Under the pieces are notes generated by a model. That model had not been told where the DNA came from, did no database searches, and saw only the letters and a list, made by a program, of their open reading frames with translations. From contig JADJYQ010000007.1 of the NCBI GenBank assembly GCA_016719615.1, positions 124,001-188,000 on the forward strand: a stretch of 64,000 nucleotides of DNA, written 5' to 3'. The first letter of the stretch is position 1. Each line of letters opens with the position of its first letter. This document shows, piece after piece, positions 63,425 to 64,000 of the stretch. The stretch is from Saprospiraceae bacterium. GTDB lineage: Bacteria; Bacteroidota; Bacteroidia; Chitinophagales; Saprospiraceae. The position numbers were made by a program, and so were the translations under genes.

Positions 63425-63918
63425 TTACATTCGTTTATAAATTCCATCAAAAGCCACACTTAATATTTTACCATCTGCATCTACAATATCCCATTTTTGA
63501 GAGACCGCACCATTTTCCAAGACTTGCCAGGTGATTTTGTTCTTGTAATTGTAATTTTTTCCTTTGATTGTTTCACTTTCCAAAATCATCTTGCCCATCA
63601 CAAAATTTCCTTTTAATTTCAGAATCGTGCCTTTATTATCGAGGTATAACTGATTCCATGTTTTCTCAGTTGGATCGTAATAATTATAACTGGTACCCGT
63701 TAACTGGGCTGATTTCCAATTCTCGAGAATGACGCAAGAGTCTTGTATATACTGAATCACATTTTCACCCACCTTAATCCCCTTTGGATTTAAAACTTCC
63801 CATTTCCCAAGCCAAAGTCAAACTGCCTGTGTTGCGGAGAAGAACAGGCTTGTGCGTTTTGACTTTGGAGATTGCAGACCAAAACAAACATGAATAAGAG
63901 TGAAATCAAATTTCTCAT
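63425..63918 (-). pseudogene. Small secreted DUF1579-like protein with a one-base frameshift
   Basis: From the ATG at 63918 the frame encodes a signal peptide (LISLLFMFVLVCNLQSQNAQ), then HRQFDFGLGN, and then runs into a stop. Adding one T near 63,808 would restore the expected FDF-x2-GNWEV motif and join it to the downstream frame (VGENVIQYIQDSCVILENWK onwards, open from 63772 to 63425). The C-terminal part has lipocalin-like strands (ILKLKGNFVMGKMILE, KITWQVLENGAVSQKWDIV). The break may be a sequencing error or real decay. Confidence 0.7.
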
Positions 63919-64000
63919 GGATAGAAAATTTTTTAATAATAAGCATACCAGATTTTAAACTTTGAATTGCCAATTCAAAAGATAAATTTATAACTTTCTC

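Overview
The window is one AT-rich stretch of a Bacteroidota chromosome, most likely from the Saprospiria or a close relative. The reasons are the type IX secretion gene sprA next to ruvA, promoters with a TAnnTTTG-type -7 element and no Shine-Dalgarno sequences, secreted proteins with type IX C-terminal domains, a CcsBA fusion, DUF3667 and Reg_prop proteins, and a CzcA-TolC fusion. I see no tRNA, rRNA or replication origin.

Layout. 0-16.4 kb is core genome. It holds sprA (cut by the left edge), ruvA, a DUF1761 membrane protein, pyrH, the rplM-rpsI-rpsB-tsf operon with a clear intrinsic terminator, pdxA, cell-wall enzymes (glucosaminidase, M15 peptidase), a redoxin, an M28-PDZ peptidase, a choice-of-anchor B protein and an AlkA-like glycosylase. 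A striking 10-bp-period tandem repeat lies at 13.4 kb.

16.4-31.6 kb is the most interesting part. It has a cytochrome c maturation fusion (CcsBA) and, convergent to it, a tightly packed six-gene operon. In order of transcription the operon encodes a five-TM protein with two H-x13-H pairs (a di-heme cytochrome b signature), a membrane-anchored FAD/Fe-S oxidoreductase, a 23-heme secreted cytochrome, a giant 73-heme cytochrome made of tandem three-heme modules, an outer-membrane beta-barrel and an OB-fold lipoprotein. I read it as a candidate trans-envelope electron conduit carrying about 96 c-type hemes. It does not match any characterised porin-cytochrome system that I know.

31.7-37.7 kb is an accessory island. 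It is punctuated by six copies of a 46-nt repeat that resembles Bacteroidota type II-C CRISPR repeats; two copies flank a 30-nt spacer, and no cas gene is present. Between the copies lie small toxin-antitoxin-like cassettes, one of them with an in-frame stop in its toxin, a propeller lipoprotein and other small genes. 38-49 kb holds a heavy-metal efflux locus: an RND pump fused to its own outer-membrane factor, an adaptor, a decayed VIT/CCC1 transporter and a two-component system. Both promoters of this locus carry the same triple direct repeat with an 11-bp period, placed at the same distance from the -7 element.

49-64 kb contains a carboxypeptidase-regulatory-domain protein, DUF3667, and an ECF sigma/anti-sigma-like pair followed by a heavily frameshifted TPR-CHAT gene. 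After that come further broken genes (YCF48-like T9SS protein, serine hydrolase, a small secreted protein), a Cys-rich lipoprotein, a second Reg_prop protein and a GNAT acetyltransferase. Broken genes are concentrated here and in the island, while the very long genes elsewhere are intact.
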